Positions 1-10,982 of a stretch of DNA of 64,000 nt are shown here, piece after piece (within the stretch, counting starts at the first letter, position 1; each line of letters starts with the position of its first letter). A program made the position numbers and the translations under genes. Origin of the DNA: Rhypophila decipiens (taxonomy: Eukaryota > Ascomycota > Sordariomycetes > Sordariales > Naviculisporaceae). The notes beneath the pieces are model-generated. The model did no database searches and was not told the DNA's origin. It was given only the letters and a program-made list of their open reading frames with translations. The stretch is taken from assembly GCA_033297075.1 (NCBI GenBank), contig MU858096.1, positions 148,441 through 212,440 on the forward strand. Direction: 5' to 3'.

Positions 1-1
1 C

Positions 2-3000
2 GACACGCTCTACGACCTGTCCCGGACCAGATCCTCTTATGCGCAACCTTCGCCGCTGGCTCTCCGAGAGAGGCTCACCAAGACCACCTCCTCGACCGAA
101 GACCTCCGCCCTTTTGAGTCTTCGAGAATACAGACTCCCCAGCACATCGACCCGACGACCCTGACGAATCTGCGGACGATGCAAGCGGAACCGATGACCG
201 AGACGACCGGGCAGGACACGCGGCGGGAGATCGTCTTCATGAACAAGCAGGCGTACGCCGACCTGATGCAACGCTCCGGGGCGGGGGCACAGAAGCAGCC
301 TTATGCCCCCCTGCTGCTGGAGTATGCAACGTTCGACTCGATCTACTCCTTGACAGGAATATCACCGCCCATGGCTCGCTTCGAGAAGCTCTCTGCCGGC
401 CTTCAGAGCGAGCCTCAACGATCCCCAGGCTCATGGACTGGTCTGCCGCGACTGTTGGGCTATTTCGAGGATATGGAGAACTCTAGGTTCGGCTTGGTCT
501 ATCGGTTTCCTCGCACCTTCAACCCTGTCTCGTTTGAGCATCTCACGCAGAACCCACTCTACAACCTCTGCTCTCTTGCAGACTTGCTGGCTCGCCCCGA
601 CTTTGAGCCAAAGCTGGAGGCCAAGTTCAGGTTGGCAGCAAACCTGGCCAACACTGTCTTTGACATGCATGCAAGGGGCATCACACACAGCAATCTCGTA
701 TCTGATAATGTCTCTTTTTGCAACGCAGTGGGCACTGATCCGGAGGTCAGTGGTGTGACAATGGGCGAAGTCGACATCCGAAGACCCCTTATCTCGGCTT
801 TTGATCTCTTTTGGGACCCGCAAACACAGGATGCTGCAACTCCCTTTTCCCTCTATCGACATCCCCTCGACCCTAGAAATAGCCTCCAGTCTCCACTGGC
901 CGCAAAAGCCGATTCCAAGACATTCGACCTGTACTCTCTCGCCATGATTCTCCTTTCGGTGGGTCTTTGGAACAAGCTCGAGAATATTGTTACCAATCCA
1001 TCACAGCCCGTCATATCCGAGGCCGTGCTCGACCAGCTTGCTATCAGGTGTGGCACTCTTTACATGAAGGCGGTACAAACGTGCTGGAACGCTGTGGATC
1101 AGGAGCTAGCTGGCGTGCACACGGCGGAACGGATAGTGTCACACGTGCACCTGAAAGCAAGCCGCTATCTGGAGGCGTGTTGTATCATTGACGGAGTGAG
1201 CAATCTGGAGGAGAGATTAGGAGACGATCTGGGCGAAACACGGCCTGAAGCAGCGAGCATCTCGTCGCTTGCCGGTCCTTCGGGGGCTGGGAAATCCGAA
1301 AAGGCTCGAGCCGCCACACCGCCAGCTGCAAGGAACGAAAGTGACATTCCTTCAACGACTCCAGCTCCAGCAGTGCAACAGGTGGAGCCACAGGTCGAGA
1401 CTCCAGGTAAGAAAGCTCCATCCAAAGTTGGGACGAAAGCTGTGGCGAAGATGGGATGGATTCAAGGGAGCGAAATAAAGACAGGATGAAGAAGTCGCTA
1501 ACTTTCAGCAGTAACTATTCCGGAAGATGCGAAACAACGCTCAGCCAAAATGCGACTTTACCCCCAAGTCAAGTTATCGCCAGACATTGTTGACCAATGG
1601 AACCTGGTCGTGATGCCCCAAATAAATTCGGCATTGCGTCCTTTTTATCGAAAAAACCCCGAGTCGGTCGAAATCTCGCTCGAGTCGATCGGCGAGTCTG
1701 CACAAAAGACAAAGCCAACTGTTCTGGTAGTTTGCACGTCAGTTGGAAAGGTTAGGGCAATACTGAAGAAACGACTGGGTGCCCTTTTCGAGGGTGCTAC
1801 CGGGTTTGGCCTCAAGGTCTGCAGTGGCCAGGTGCTGCGTTCGAGGAACCAGCAACCGAGCCGAAGCATGGCAGGCGGCGAGAGTGATGGTGATGACGAC
1901 ACAGCCGCCAACCCTGGGTATCAAGAACGACCGGGAAACGGGGCTAGTATCGGTGCCTGGGTTAATGATCGGCACCTGCCTCCCGTGAGCTTGGGAGGTA
2001 TAATCATGGTGGATGATAAGCTATATGGAATGACGGTCCACCACATGCTGGACGATCCCGATCAAAAGGAGACCACGCTGGAGCTGACCGAAGGAGCGAC
2101 GCGCAGTATGGCGGGCATGGCGGGCGTCCAGGATCTCGCGGCGTGGTATGCCCAGCAATACCAGACTCCGGAATCTGACATGGACCCCGACAGCAGTGGG
2201 ACCGAAGACTTTGCTTGCGAGTTTTCAGATTCGGAATCGGACGCCTTTTCTGAATCTGCCATTACGAGCGACGATTCCGACGACGAAAGCGAGAGGGACG
2301 ATGAATCGGAGATCGGGGACATCCCTGGGATTGAGCCTGGCTGCGGAGAGGGTTATGTTATTACGCAGCCTGCTTTGGATGATGTTCCCGAGGAATTTTA
2401 TCCTTCCCCGGAGACACAGGACGAAGACCATTTGGATTCGTACAGTCTTGGTGAGATGTATGCTTCGAGCGGTATCCGCAGGCGTAACGAGTACGGCCTT
2501 GTCCATGAGATCGACTGGGCGCTTTTCGAGTTCCGGGATGATCGACAGCCGTGCGAGAACCTCATTCCACGGGCGCAAACACAACCCGACCAGTCAGCGT
2601 CAGGATCAGGGGCAGGCGCAACTGTAATCCATCCTGCTTCAGTTGCTCCATGGAAAACTCTGCCAGGTCTTGAGGTTCAATGCATGGCACGGACCAGTGG
2701 ACTGCAAACCGGGCTGATCCTTCCTGCTCTCAACTCGGTGAAGTTATATGGCCGAGTTTCACCCAGCCATACATATCAGGTGACGGGGGCACCGGCAGCA
2801 AGCTCGGGAGTGAATGCTGATGGAAGCAGGGGACGCCGTCTTCCAATGGGCGTTCCGGGAGACAGCGGGGCGTGGATCGTCGATCGTGACCATGGTCAAG
2901 TTTGTGGTCATGTCCTAGCATGGAGCGCACGAAAGCGTGTGGCCTATATATGCCCAATGGACGTGTTGCTCATTGATATCGCAGAAACTCTCGAAGCAAG

Positions 3001-3313
3001 CGAAATTCGCTTGCCAGGAGGCGAAGTTGTCGTGAGCACCTTGACCCGAACGAAAAGAGCAAGTCGGGCGATAGCGTTCGGCCATGGAGGCGAATCACCA
3101 ATCCTACCGCAGGTCGGCCGCCGGCAGAGCAGGCGCTCACAGCTTCACGGCCAGAGAGACTCCTTTCTGGCTGGTTCAGAGACTGCAGTTGATGATGACG
3201 ATGGTGATGATTCTTATGACGAGGCAGTTGAGGTGGTGGAACTGGCGAGGAAGTTGAAGCAGGCTGAAATAGAGAGTAAGATACCCGTGGAAATGGACAA
3301 GTGGGTGGCATGA
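2..3313 (+). CDS. Kinase-like / trypsin-like serine protease fusion protein, 5' partial
   Basis: The reading frame is open from base 2, so the N-terminus lies upstream of the window. Proposed exons are 2..1406 and 1509..3313, giving 1069 codons in view. The first part looks like the C-lobe of a degenerate protein kinase. At about 686-710 the HRD-loop position reads HSNLVSDN, so the catalytic Asp is replaced. A later [11 protein letters not shown] stretch resembles the kinase F-helix. The second part has a trypsin-like fold signature: VHHML (about 2036), EIDWALFEF (about 2507) and VPGDSGAW (about 2855) supply His, Asp and Ser. An acidic D/E/S-rich segment (about 2170-2330) lies between His and Asp. 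The intron has CAG/GTAAGA, a GCTAAC branch site and TTTCAG, and the join keeps frame. If the intron is not spliced, these are two genes: one ending at 1489 and one starting at 1550. Similar kinase-like and protease domains occur in fungal NLR and regulated-cell-death proteins. A role here is inference. Confidence 0.7.
1407..1508 (+). other. Predicted intron joining the kinase-like and protease parts
   Basis: 102 nt. Donor CAG/GTAAGA at 1407, branch site GCTAAC at 1497-1502, acceptor TTTCAG ending at 1508. The exon before it ends one base into a codon and the exon after supplies two, so the protein continues as [15 protein letters not shown] into the Met at 1550. The unspliced reading stops at 1487-1489. 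Confidence 0.65.
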
Positions 3314-4566
3314 CTACACTCGGGGCCCCACGAGACATTGGTCAGAGCCTTTTAATTATTTATTCAGGGTGTATCCGTATCGTACAAGCTTCTTCGGTAT
3401 ACGTATGGATGTTAGTCCTCCTCGCGCAATTGAAAATCATTACATGCATATCCTAGGGGTATGTTGTGAAATGTATACATGAGCCATACCATGTGGTAGT
3501 CAAGGCCTTTATTCGGATGAGAGCGTGAGGATGCAGTTGTTAATGTTGACAAAGGCGTTTAGCTGTTATTGTTGACGCCCCTTTTGTTTGTTTCCTTCCC
3601 AACATGGTTCCCCTTTCCCCCTCACGCCCCCTGGACCCACTTCACAATGTACAGGCACGGCAGGGGCGGGGACGCAGAAGCTGCCCTTGTACTGTACATG
3701 TACTGTACGGATACTGGTAGAGCCCTCGCCTACATGTATCTGTACATGCTTATCGATTGGTATTCCTTTTGCAGTGACTTTCGTTTGCGCCCTGATTGAA
3801 AACTCCTGTAGCGACCTGCTTGAAGAAGTCATAGAATCCTAGGACTTGAGCTCGTTATTAGAACAACATGTAATGGTAGAGTATGGAAATGAAGGTTGAA
3901 CCCCAATACTCCGTATAAGCAACCCGATACAAATTACCCCTGGAATCGATTCCGTAATTACAAAGATCTTGGATGGTCGGAAAGAGCTGTCCAATGGGCG
4001 ATTTTCAACACGCCCACATTTTAAGATTGAAGAAGAAAAGTCTCCTGATGATGCCGGGGATCCATGACCGTCACGGCGCCAGACAGACGCTTGGTGCATC
4101 CTTCTCCATATTGTTCTAGAGCCAGTCTGGACCTTGCGAACGAGATGGCCTCGCAGAATTGAAAGCACAGAGCAATTTGCTCAATTCGGCGACCCGTCTG
4201 CTTTTTTTTGAAGTGGGCCCAAGCTCCTTGTGCTTGAAAGCAGTTACGGAGCATCGTTATTTCCCTCCTTGGAATCTTTGGGCCCAGGCACCAACTCTAC
4301 ATTCAATTGTCTTTTCTTCGAAACAGCTCGGTTTCCAACGTTGTGAATGGTGATGGAATAGATATCTGCCGGTCCAGATTAACCACAAGCAACACGTCGT
4401 TCATTGATCAGCAGTCCGACCCTTCCTCTCTTTTACCTTGGCTACGTACAGCGAATCCGAAAACTCCGAACCTCGTATAACGAATCGAGGGCAGGAAAAG
4501 AGGAAAATGGGAGGAAGCGAACTACCTCTAGAGAGAAAGAGCAGGAGAAATACACAGTCGCAAACC
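3314..4566. other. Intergenic region
   Basis: No convincing gene. Only short overlapping ORFs with no recognisable motif. The right end is the presumed promoter and leader of the desaturase gene. Confidence 0.6.
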
Positions 4567-6008
4567 ATGAAGCTGCAACATGGAGAAATCGTCTTTGACG
4601 CAGGCCTTACACGACCCGACAGACTCGTTCTCGAGCAGCTCTGCCGCGATGCCTCCTCCCCGACGGCGATAGATACGGCCTCCACCAAGGCGACGATCGA
4701 CACCCTGAAAGCGCTCAATAACCCAAATGACGCCCAGTTTGATCCCACGATCTTTACAACCTGGGACCTCGATGATGTCCGCTCCTCGTCGCGCGTCCCC
4801 GGCTTTGTCCTCCGCCTCCTGGAAGAGTACATATCGTGGGCGCGGCGAGTGGTGCGGGTTGAGACAGACGTGGTCATGGTGACGCATCTTCTGCTCTACT
4901 TTTGCACCTCGATCCCATCGGCCATCCTCTTGTTCACCCGCTTCAGCTACCTCCATGCCGTCGGCCATCTCGCCATGCAGGGCTACTACATGGGCCCCTA
5001 CACGCTGCTCAAGCACCAACACATCCACATGCGCGGCGTCCTGGCCAAACGGTTCAGCCTCGTCGATAACCTGTTCCCTTACGCCATGGACCTCCTCATG
5101 GGCCATACCTGGAACTCATACTACTACCACCACGTCAAGCACCATCACGTCGAGGGGAATGGTCCGTTTGACCTTAGCAGTACCATCCGGTACCAGCGCG
5201 ACAGTGCTGCGGATTTCGCCATGTATGTCGGTCGGTTCTTGGCCATGGTGTGGTTTGACCTCCCACGGTATTTCTTCCAGAAAAAGCAGCTTGCGCTCGG
5301 CTTGAAGACGCTTGGGTGGGAGTTGAGTAGCTATGTTGCCATTTATCTCGCCTTCCAGATCAATGCCCGCGCCGCGACCTTTGTTTTCCTTCTTCCGCTG
5401 TGCTGCATGCGGGTTGCCTTGATGGTGGGAAATTGGGGTCAGCATGCTTTTGTAGACGAGGACGAGCCCGACTCGGATTTTAGATCAAGCATTACCTTGA
5501 TTGACGTTGCGGTAAGCTTTCTTCTCCAGTTCTTAACTGTGCTCCTTTCCTCGGCTTTTTATGGGGGGCCATTCCCCGTCTCGGCCTGTAACCCCATTTT
5601 TGTCTTGTTGGGGTGCCCGACAGTTATGCTCCGTCGGAGAATTATGTCCCAAGCCACTGCTAACAGACCATGAACTTTTAGAGCAACCGGTTTTGCTACA
5701 ACGATGGTTACCACACCTCGCATCATCTCAACCCCCTTCGGCACTGGCGGGACCATCCGTCCGCCTTTCTCCAGGCGAAACCCGAATACGCAAGACAACA
5801 AGCCCTCGTCTTCCACGACATCGACTACATCTTCATCACCATATATCTGCTCAAAAAGGACTATGAGCATCTGGCCCGCTGCTTGGTCCCAATTGGCGAG
5901 AAGCAGCTGGCCATGACCCTGGAGGACCGTGTAGCTATGCTCAAGCGGCATACGCGGAAATTTACCGAAGAAGAGATTCGAAAGAAGTTTAAGTTGCCCT
6001 CACAATAA
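4567..6008 (+). CDS. Membrane fatty acid desaturase-like protein
   Basis: Exons 4567..5511 and 5682..6008, 423 aa. The protein belongs to the membrane di-iron fatty acid desaturase/hydroxylase superfamily, which oxidises acyl chains at the ER membrane. Three histidine boxes are visible: HQHIH near residue 150, HHVKHHH near residue 188 and HTSHH at residues 326-330. The third box lies in exon 2 and is only restored by splicing. The intron (5512..5681) has GTAAGC, a GCTAAC branch site and TTTTAG. Hydrophobic segments flank the boxes (about residues 105-135 and 265-295). The ATG at 4567 was chosen because the residues after it look like a normal cytosolic start. In-frame ATGs at 4438 and 4507 would add 43 or 20 residues. 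Substrate and regioselectivity cannot be told from sequence, and no cytochrome b5 domain is fused. Confidence 0.88.
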
Positions 6009-7159
6009 ACTCGACTGGTTTTTCTTTCTTTTTGTTCCCTTTTGGTTTCCCACCGGTTTTCGTTTTCTTCTTCCCAGCTTGCATTGCATTGGCTTTGGGC
6101 GTGTTTTCTTTGTTGCATGTTCATCTTTGGACCAGGTGTACGGTGTACCAGCAACCCCTTGCCCTTTTAGATGTCAATATCGTTTGTGCTTCATTGAAAG
6201 ATGATACCCATTTATTTCATGGTTGGGCTGGAGACAATACTCATTCTGATGCAAGAAAACAAGACCTTGATAGACTAGCGCAAGCAACATTAGGATATGA
6301 AGACGACAAGCCGCACCGGTGAGGAGATACTGAGCCTCTGATGCCTTTTATAGGTATAATGCATGGATAGACACTGAATGGTAATATAATAATACATAAC
6401 CTACCTGATTACATAAAGGCTCAGAGCGGAACCCAGGTTGAAACTTACTTTGGGTTGTCATGCCATTTACCTAGGGGACCAGATAAGCATGCACCACTCC
6501 TCTCATTCAGAGGCAGCGGCCTTCTCATATATAGGCACCACTCTTGTAGAATAGATGCCCCAACTGGCTGGAATCAATGTTCTGACTGGGTTGGAAAGTC
6601 AAATCTGACTGGTGCAGGTGGCTTTATGGAAAATGAGATTTATTAACGATAGTCAGGGGTATACTAGTACTGGAGCAAATAGGAGAAACACAAACAATTG
6701 TACAAACTTTGGTAATCTCCTCCCATTCCTAGGACCTCATCCTCTTCGATGTTACTTACGACTGTTGCTTTCTAAGTATTCTCGCTGATGACACATAAGA
6801 CAGAGGCCAAAGACAAAGTAAGAACTTGGGCCGCCACCAAAAAAACCCGACAAGGAGAAAATTGAGAAAAGTGACAGAGCCGGCAGCCACGCAGCTGCAG
6901 CCACAAACTAGCCAAGGAGACCATAAATAACTGACAAACTAATTGACAAACGAGAAAGTTGAGATTAAGAAAATTGCAACCAGTCGTGCTTGGGATTATC
7001 ATTACACCGCATCGTGTTTTCTGTTTTCCCCCTTCCCCAAGAAAACCTCATAACCATCACCTCAAGTAGCCCCAACCCTCTCTTCATATTCACCGTCATA
7101 TGATTCGTATTGATGCAATTCAAGGGCCGGCCTCTGTAGAATATGGAGTGTCGATTGAA
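6009..7159. other. Intergenic region between convergent genes
   Basis: 3' flanks of the desaturase (+) and of the KDEL protein (-). No gene recognised. AT-rich patches lie near 6350-6420 and 6640-6720. Confidence 0.6.
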
Positions 7160-10100
7160 TCACAACTCATCCTTGATATGCTCCGCCTTCTCCTTGACCA
7201 CCTCCGTGGCCTCGCTGGCGGCGCTGACAATCTTGTTCCCGACACTCTTGGCCGTGTCACCTACATCGCCTACTGCCGAAGCAGCGGTGGCCTGTGCAGC
7301 ACTTGCAAGGCTTGACGCCGACGACGCTCCAGTCTCGTAGGCAGCCTTCAAACGAGAGAAGACGCTCTCAGAAAAGGTAGGCTCTTTTCCGACAATGAGT
7401 TCAGACAAAATGCTACTGACCGCCGAATACTGCTCGGCAGCGCCGGCAGTCGCCGAAGAGGCGCTATCGGTAACAGCACTGGCAGCTGAGGCGGCATAAT
7501 CACCAGCAGCGCCGTACGCGCTCGCATACCATGGAGTAGGAGTCGGCGCACCATACACCTGGACACTGATTCTGTTGACGATAACCTCCCAGCTCTCTGC
7601 AACCTGCCCAGCCGCAGAGGCGGCACTCCCGTAGCCAGCAGCAGCAGCAGACGCCACGTTCTCATAGCCAGCAGCAGCAACCGATGACGCATTATCGACC
7701 ACAGCTGATGCTGCCGATGCCGCGTTGTCATATCCAGCTGCGGCGGCAGAAGAGGCATTATCTGCTACCACTGAGGCTGCCGATGCTGCGTTGCCATATC
7801 CAGCTGCGGCGGCGGAAGACGCGTTATCTGCCACGACTGATGCTGCAGAAGAGGCCGACTCGCTGGCGACGGACGCGAGCGAAGATACCGTGCCAGCGAG
7901 ATCCGTGGGTGTCGGGGTCGCGGTCATCGAGCTGACGGCCGACGAGGCAGCTGCCATGAACTCGGAATACCTATCGTGGGCTACACCGAGACCAGCATAG
8001 TAGTTGTGCCTTGCATTCTCCAACAGCTTGTTGACATGCTCCGATGGTGTCGATGGCGTCGGGGTTGCGAGTCCAATCGCGATCTTGGCGCTCTGATACT
8101 GTTCTTCAGCCCAAGCGCGTCCCTCCTGTAGCCTCTGAGCAGCGATGGACTCGATCTGAGCCCATTCGACGCTGGGGACAGAGGGAAGGGGCAGGCTGGT
8201 GGGCAGAATATTCTTTGTGGGAGTTGCAGCACTCCCGACACCTAAATGGCTTGAGGCGGCCTTCAAGGCTTCATCAAGACGCGAACTTGCCGACTCCATT
8301 GCATTGCTGTATGCCGATGTGACCGAAGCGAGGAGTTGCTCGTGCGTTGGCTTGGGCGTGCCGTGAATCTGGACAGAGACTGCGGAAAGCGCTTGTGAAT
8401 ACTGATTATTTGCTTGCGAGAAAGCAGCAGAGTAAGCCGACTTGAGATCATCCCTGATTGCGTCCAAGGGGCTCGGCGTGTCATCCTCGTCATCATCCAG
8501 GACAGGCTGACGACTCGGGACAGACTGAGCGGCGGCACCAAACAGAGCAGGCTTGACATTGGTAACCGAGGGCGCCGCTGCTTCGGGCGAGACTATGACA
8601 TCTTGACTCGCAAGGTCCTCGGCAGGCAGCTCAACGGGCGCGGGGCCATCTTCTTCTAGCTCCGTAGTGTTTCCGGCGAAGACTGGGGTTTCCTCCAGAA
8701 TGACAGCAGAGGCGAGATCAGGCGTGTCCTCAACCGATGTCGCATCGGACACAGGTTCTACTACGCTGGACAATTCTTCGGAAACAGTGCTGATAGATTC
8801 CGAAGCCTTCTCCACGGCGATGCTTGCTGTTTCGTGGAGGGCCGATGTGACACTTTGAACGTCGCCGTCGGGCTTCACCAGTGACGTAGCATCGCCCAGG
8901 GCCTCCTCGACCTTCTCCACGACAGTATCCTTGACTCCTTGGGCGGCTTCCTGGGCTTTGGCAGCAAGGCTGGCCGCTGCTTCCTTGGCAGCACTGGCAG
9001 TCTCGGCGGCTTGTTGCATAAGCGTGCTATCAAACTCGGGAGTCTCGTCCGTCGCGATGAGCTTCCAGTTGGCCACTTGTTTGAGACGGGCGAGCTCCTT
9101 GGCGGCAGTTGCTGCAGTGCTCATGGCCTCGTCCTCAATATCGGCTGCTTCAGACTGGGCTGCTTCGATGCCCGGGTGGGCGACAATCAGCCGTTCCAGA
9201 TCACCCTTCCACTCCTCGAGCCGATTCTTGAGTTCGTGGTATTTGGCCCAATCCTTGTACGTAACACCATCCATCCAAGCCCATTTCATACCAATCTTCT
9301 GGAGCGCCAGGTCTCTTATCTCGTCCAAGATGGTGAAATGGGTCTGGGCCACGGTGGTGATGGAATTCTGCATCTCGGCTTCGTAGTCTTCCCGCCATGC
9401 CCGTACCTCCTGAGCCTTTTCCTTGATCGCCACCCCGGCACGGCGAACAGCGGCAATAACATCTTGCTGACCTTTCTCTGCCGTCGACTCCTCCTTGGCA
9501 ACGGCCCCAACGGCTTGCAGAATATCGGCACGCAGGGTGACCAGTTCCGACACGACCGCCGATTTGAGCGCTTCCAACCGCGACTTGCCCGTGACTCTTG
9601 CATTGCCCGTAATCATCTTCTTGGATATCTCCTGGACGCGCTCCTTGATCTCGGCTTCGGCCTCGTCGGCTGCCTTGGTGTATCTTTCTTGCCATTTTCT
9701 CAGGTCCTCAGCCACCTCCTTGCGGGCCTCACGGATTGTGTCACTCGCACCGTCAGCGCCACTATCAGTTGGAGGAGGAGCAACAGGCTCGACGCTGGAC
9801 CTAGCACGGACCGGCTCGCTGCTGCTCTCGGTCACTTTGGTGGCAGCGGAGCTTCCAGTGGTGGTGGTCGTTGTTGATGCAGATGCAGAAGCGCTCGGGA
9901 TGGCAGCGGTCGAGGGACTGGAGACAGCCGGTTTGACAAATGACGATGACGTCTTGCTCGACAAGCTGAGAACGGTTAGCTGTCTAGGCTAGAGTAAGAC
10001 AATGCTGACGGAGAGCAATTACCTTGTTGACGCATCTTCAAGTGGTTTTGGGACCGTCTTCTTGCCATTGCTGTGTCGGCCCAAGCGCTCGCCAATCTTA

Positions 10101-10982
10101 ACCAGCTGGGGCTCCACGTTCTTGATGTAAATGACCCGGAGATGCGGCCAGACGGTGCCGTCGAGGAACACATAGGTCTTGTTACAAACCCACAGAACTG
10201 TTGGCGCCGCTGTTTCGGTCGTGAAGGTGGACGTGGCGTGGTACGCCTGCTGAGCATACGGCTGAATGTACTGATACGAGGGCAACAAGAGCTCGTGGTA
10301 CGTCTGGAGAGCGTTGGTGCGCGCGATGTCATAGTAGGGACCGACTGCTGTAGCAAACCGGTCAACATGGGGAGCAAGCTTTTCCTCATATTTGGCCTTG
10401 CTCAGATGTTGGTATTTGGTAAGCTGCGGTTGGACAGTCTTTTCCCACTGCGTCCGACCAAACGCTTGGACTTGTTGGACCTGTGGAGCACCGTATTTCT
10501 TCGCATACTCCCAGCCGGGAGAGAAGACCTTCTGATCGACGGCATTGTAGTACGGCTTCACCACGTCCACATACGGTGCCGCGTAAAAGTTGTAGTATGG
10601 TTCGATGTGAGGGGTGACGGCCTGCTTGACTTGGAAGTAGGGCTTGCATATCCGCGGCGAGGATTCGTCGCAGGCGTCTAAAGTCGCGGGGCATTGGAAG
10701 AGGATGGCGACGATCAAGTACCACGTAAGGAGCCTACAAGGAGGTAGAAAATGTTAGAGATACACGCATCTCTAGGTCATGTAGCCGCATGCAGGAACAG
10801 AAGAAAACGCACCTAGCCACGAGGTTGAAGATCCTGGCAATCATACCAGGTCCGCTCGATGCTCTCATCGTTCTGGTTCCGACTCCGACTGTTTGTCCTT
10901 TGAGGGACGACTTGATTGCCCCGTTCAGGCCAGTGGCAGCAGGCTTACTGTGTCCATTGGCAACACCGTTTGTGCCGTTCAT
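7160..10982 (-). CDS. Large Ala/Ser-rich repeat protein with N-terminal hydrophobic segment and C-terminal KDEL
   Basis: Three exons on the minus strand: 10982..10813, 10733..10023 and 9965..7160, giving 1228 aa. Introns are 10734..10812 (GTGCGT...TTGTAG) and 9966..10022 (GTAATT, CTAAC, CTCAG); both joins keep frame. Start MNGTNGVANGHS was chosen as the first true ATG; the frame stays open upstream to about 11150 without one. A hydrophobic stretch (residues about 53-73, across intron 1) is followed by CDESSPRICKPYF and a Tyr/Pro-rich region repeating PYY and PYV. The middle is highly charged and helical, probably coiled coil. The C-terminal third is Ala/Ser-rich and contains three near-identical 22-residue repeats. 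The last residues are HIKDEL, an ER-retrieval-type tail, so an ER-luminal location is plausible. From memory, similar fungal proteins are auto-named HOXA13-like, but no homeodomain is visible. Function unknown. Confidence 0.85.
7647..7844 (-). repeat. Three 66-bp in-frame tandem repeats
   Basis: Units 7647-7712, 7713-7778 and 7779-7844. Each encodes 22 residues of the form ASSAAAAGYxNAASAAS plus xVxDN. The two units at the higher coordinates (7713-7844) are nearly identical and the one at 7647-7712 has diverged. The unit is a whole number of codons, so copy-number change would keep frame. Confidence 0.85.

Noticed and set aside
8939..9877. 312-codon plus-strand ORF
   Set aside because: It is the antisense shadow of the large exon of the KDEL protein, whose frame is supported by splicing and a meaningful C-terminus.
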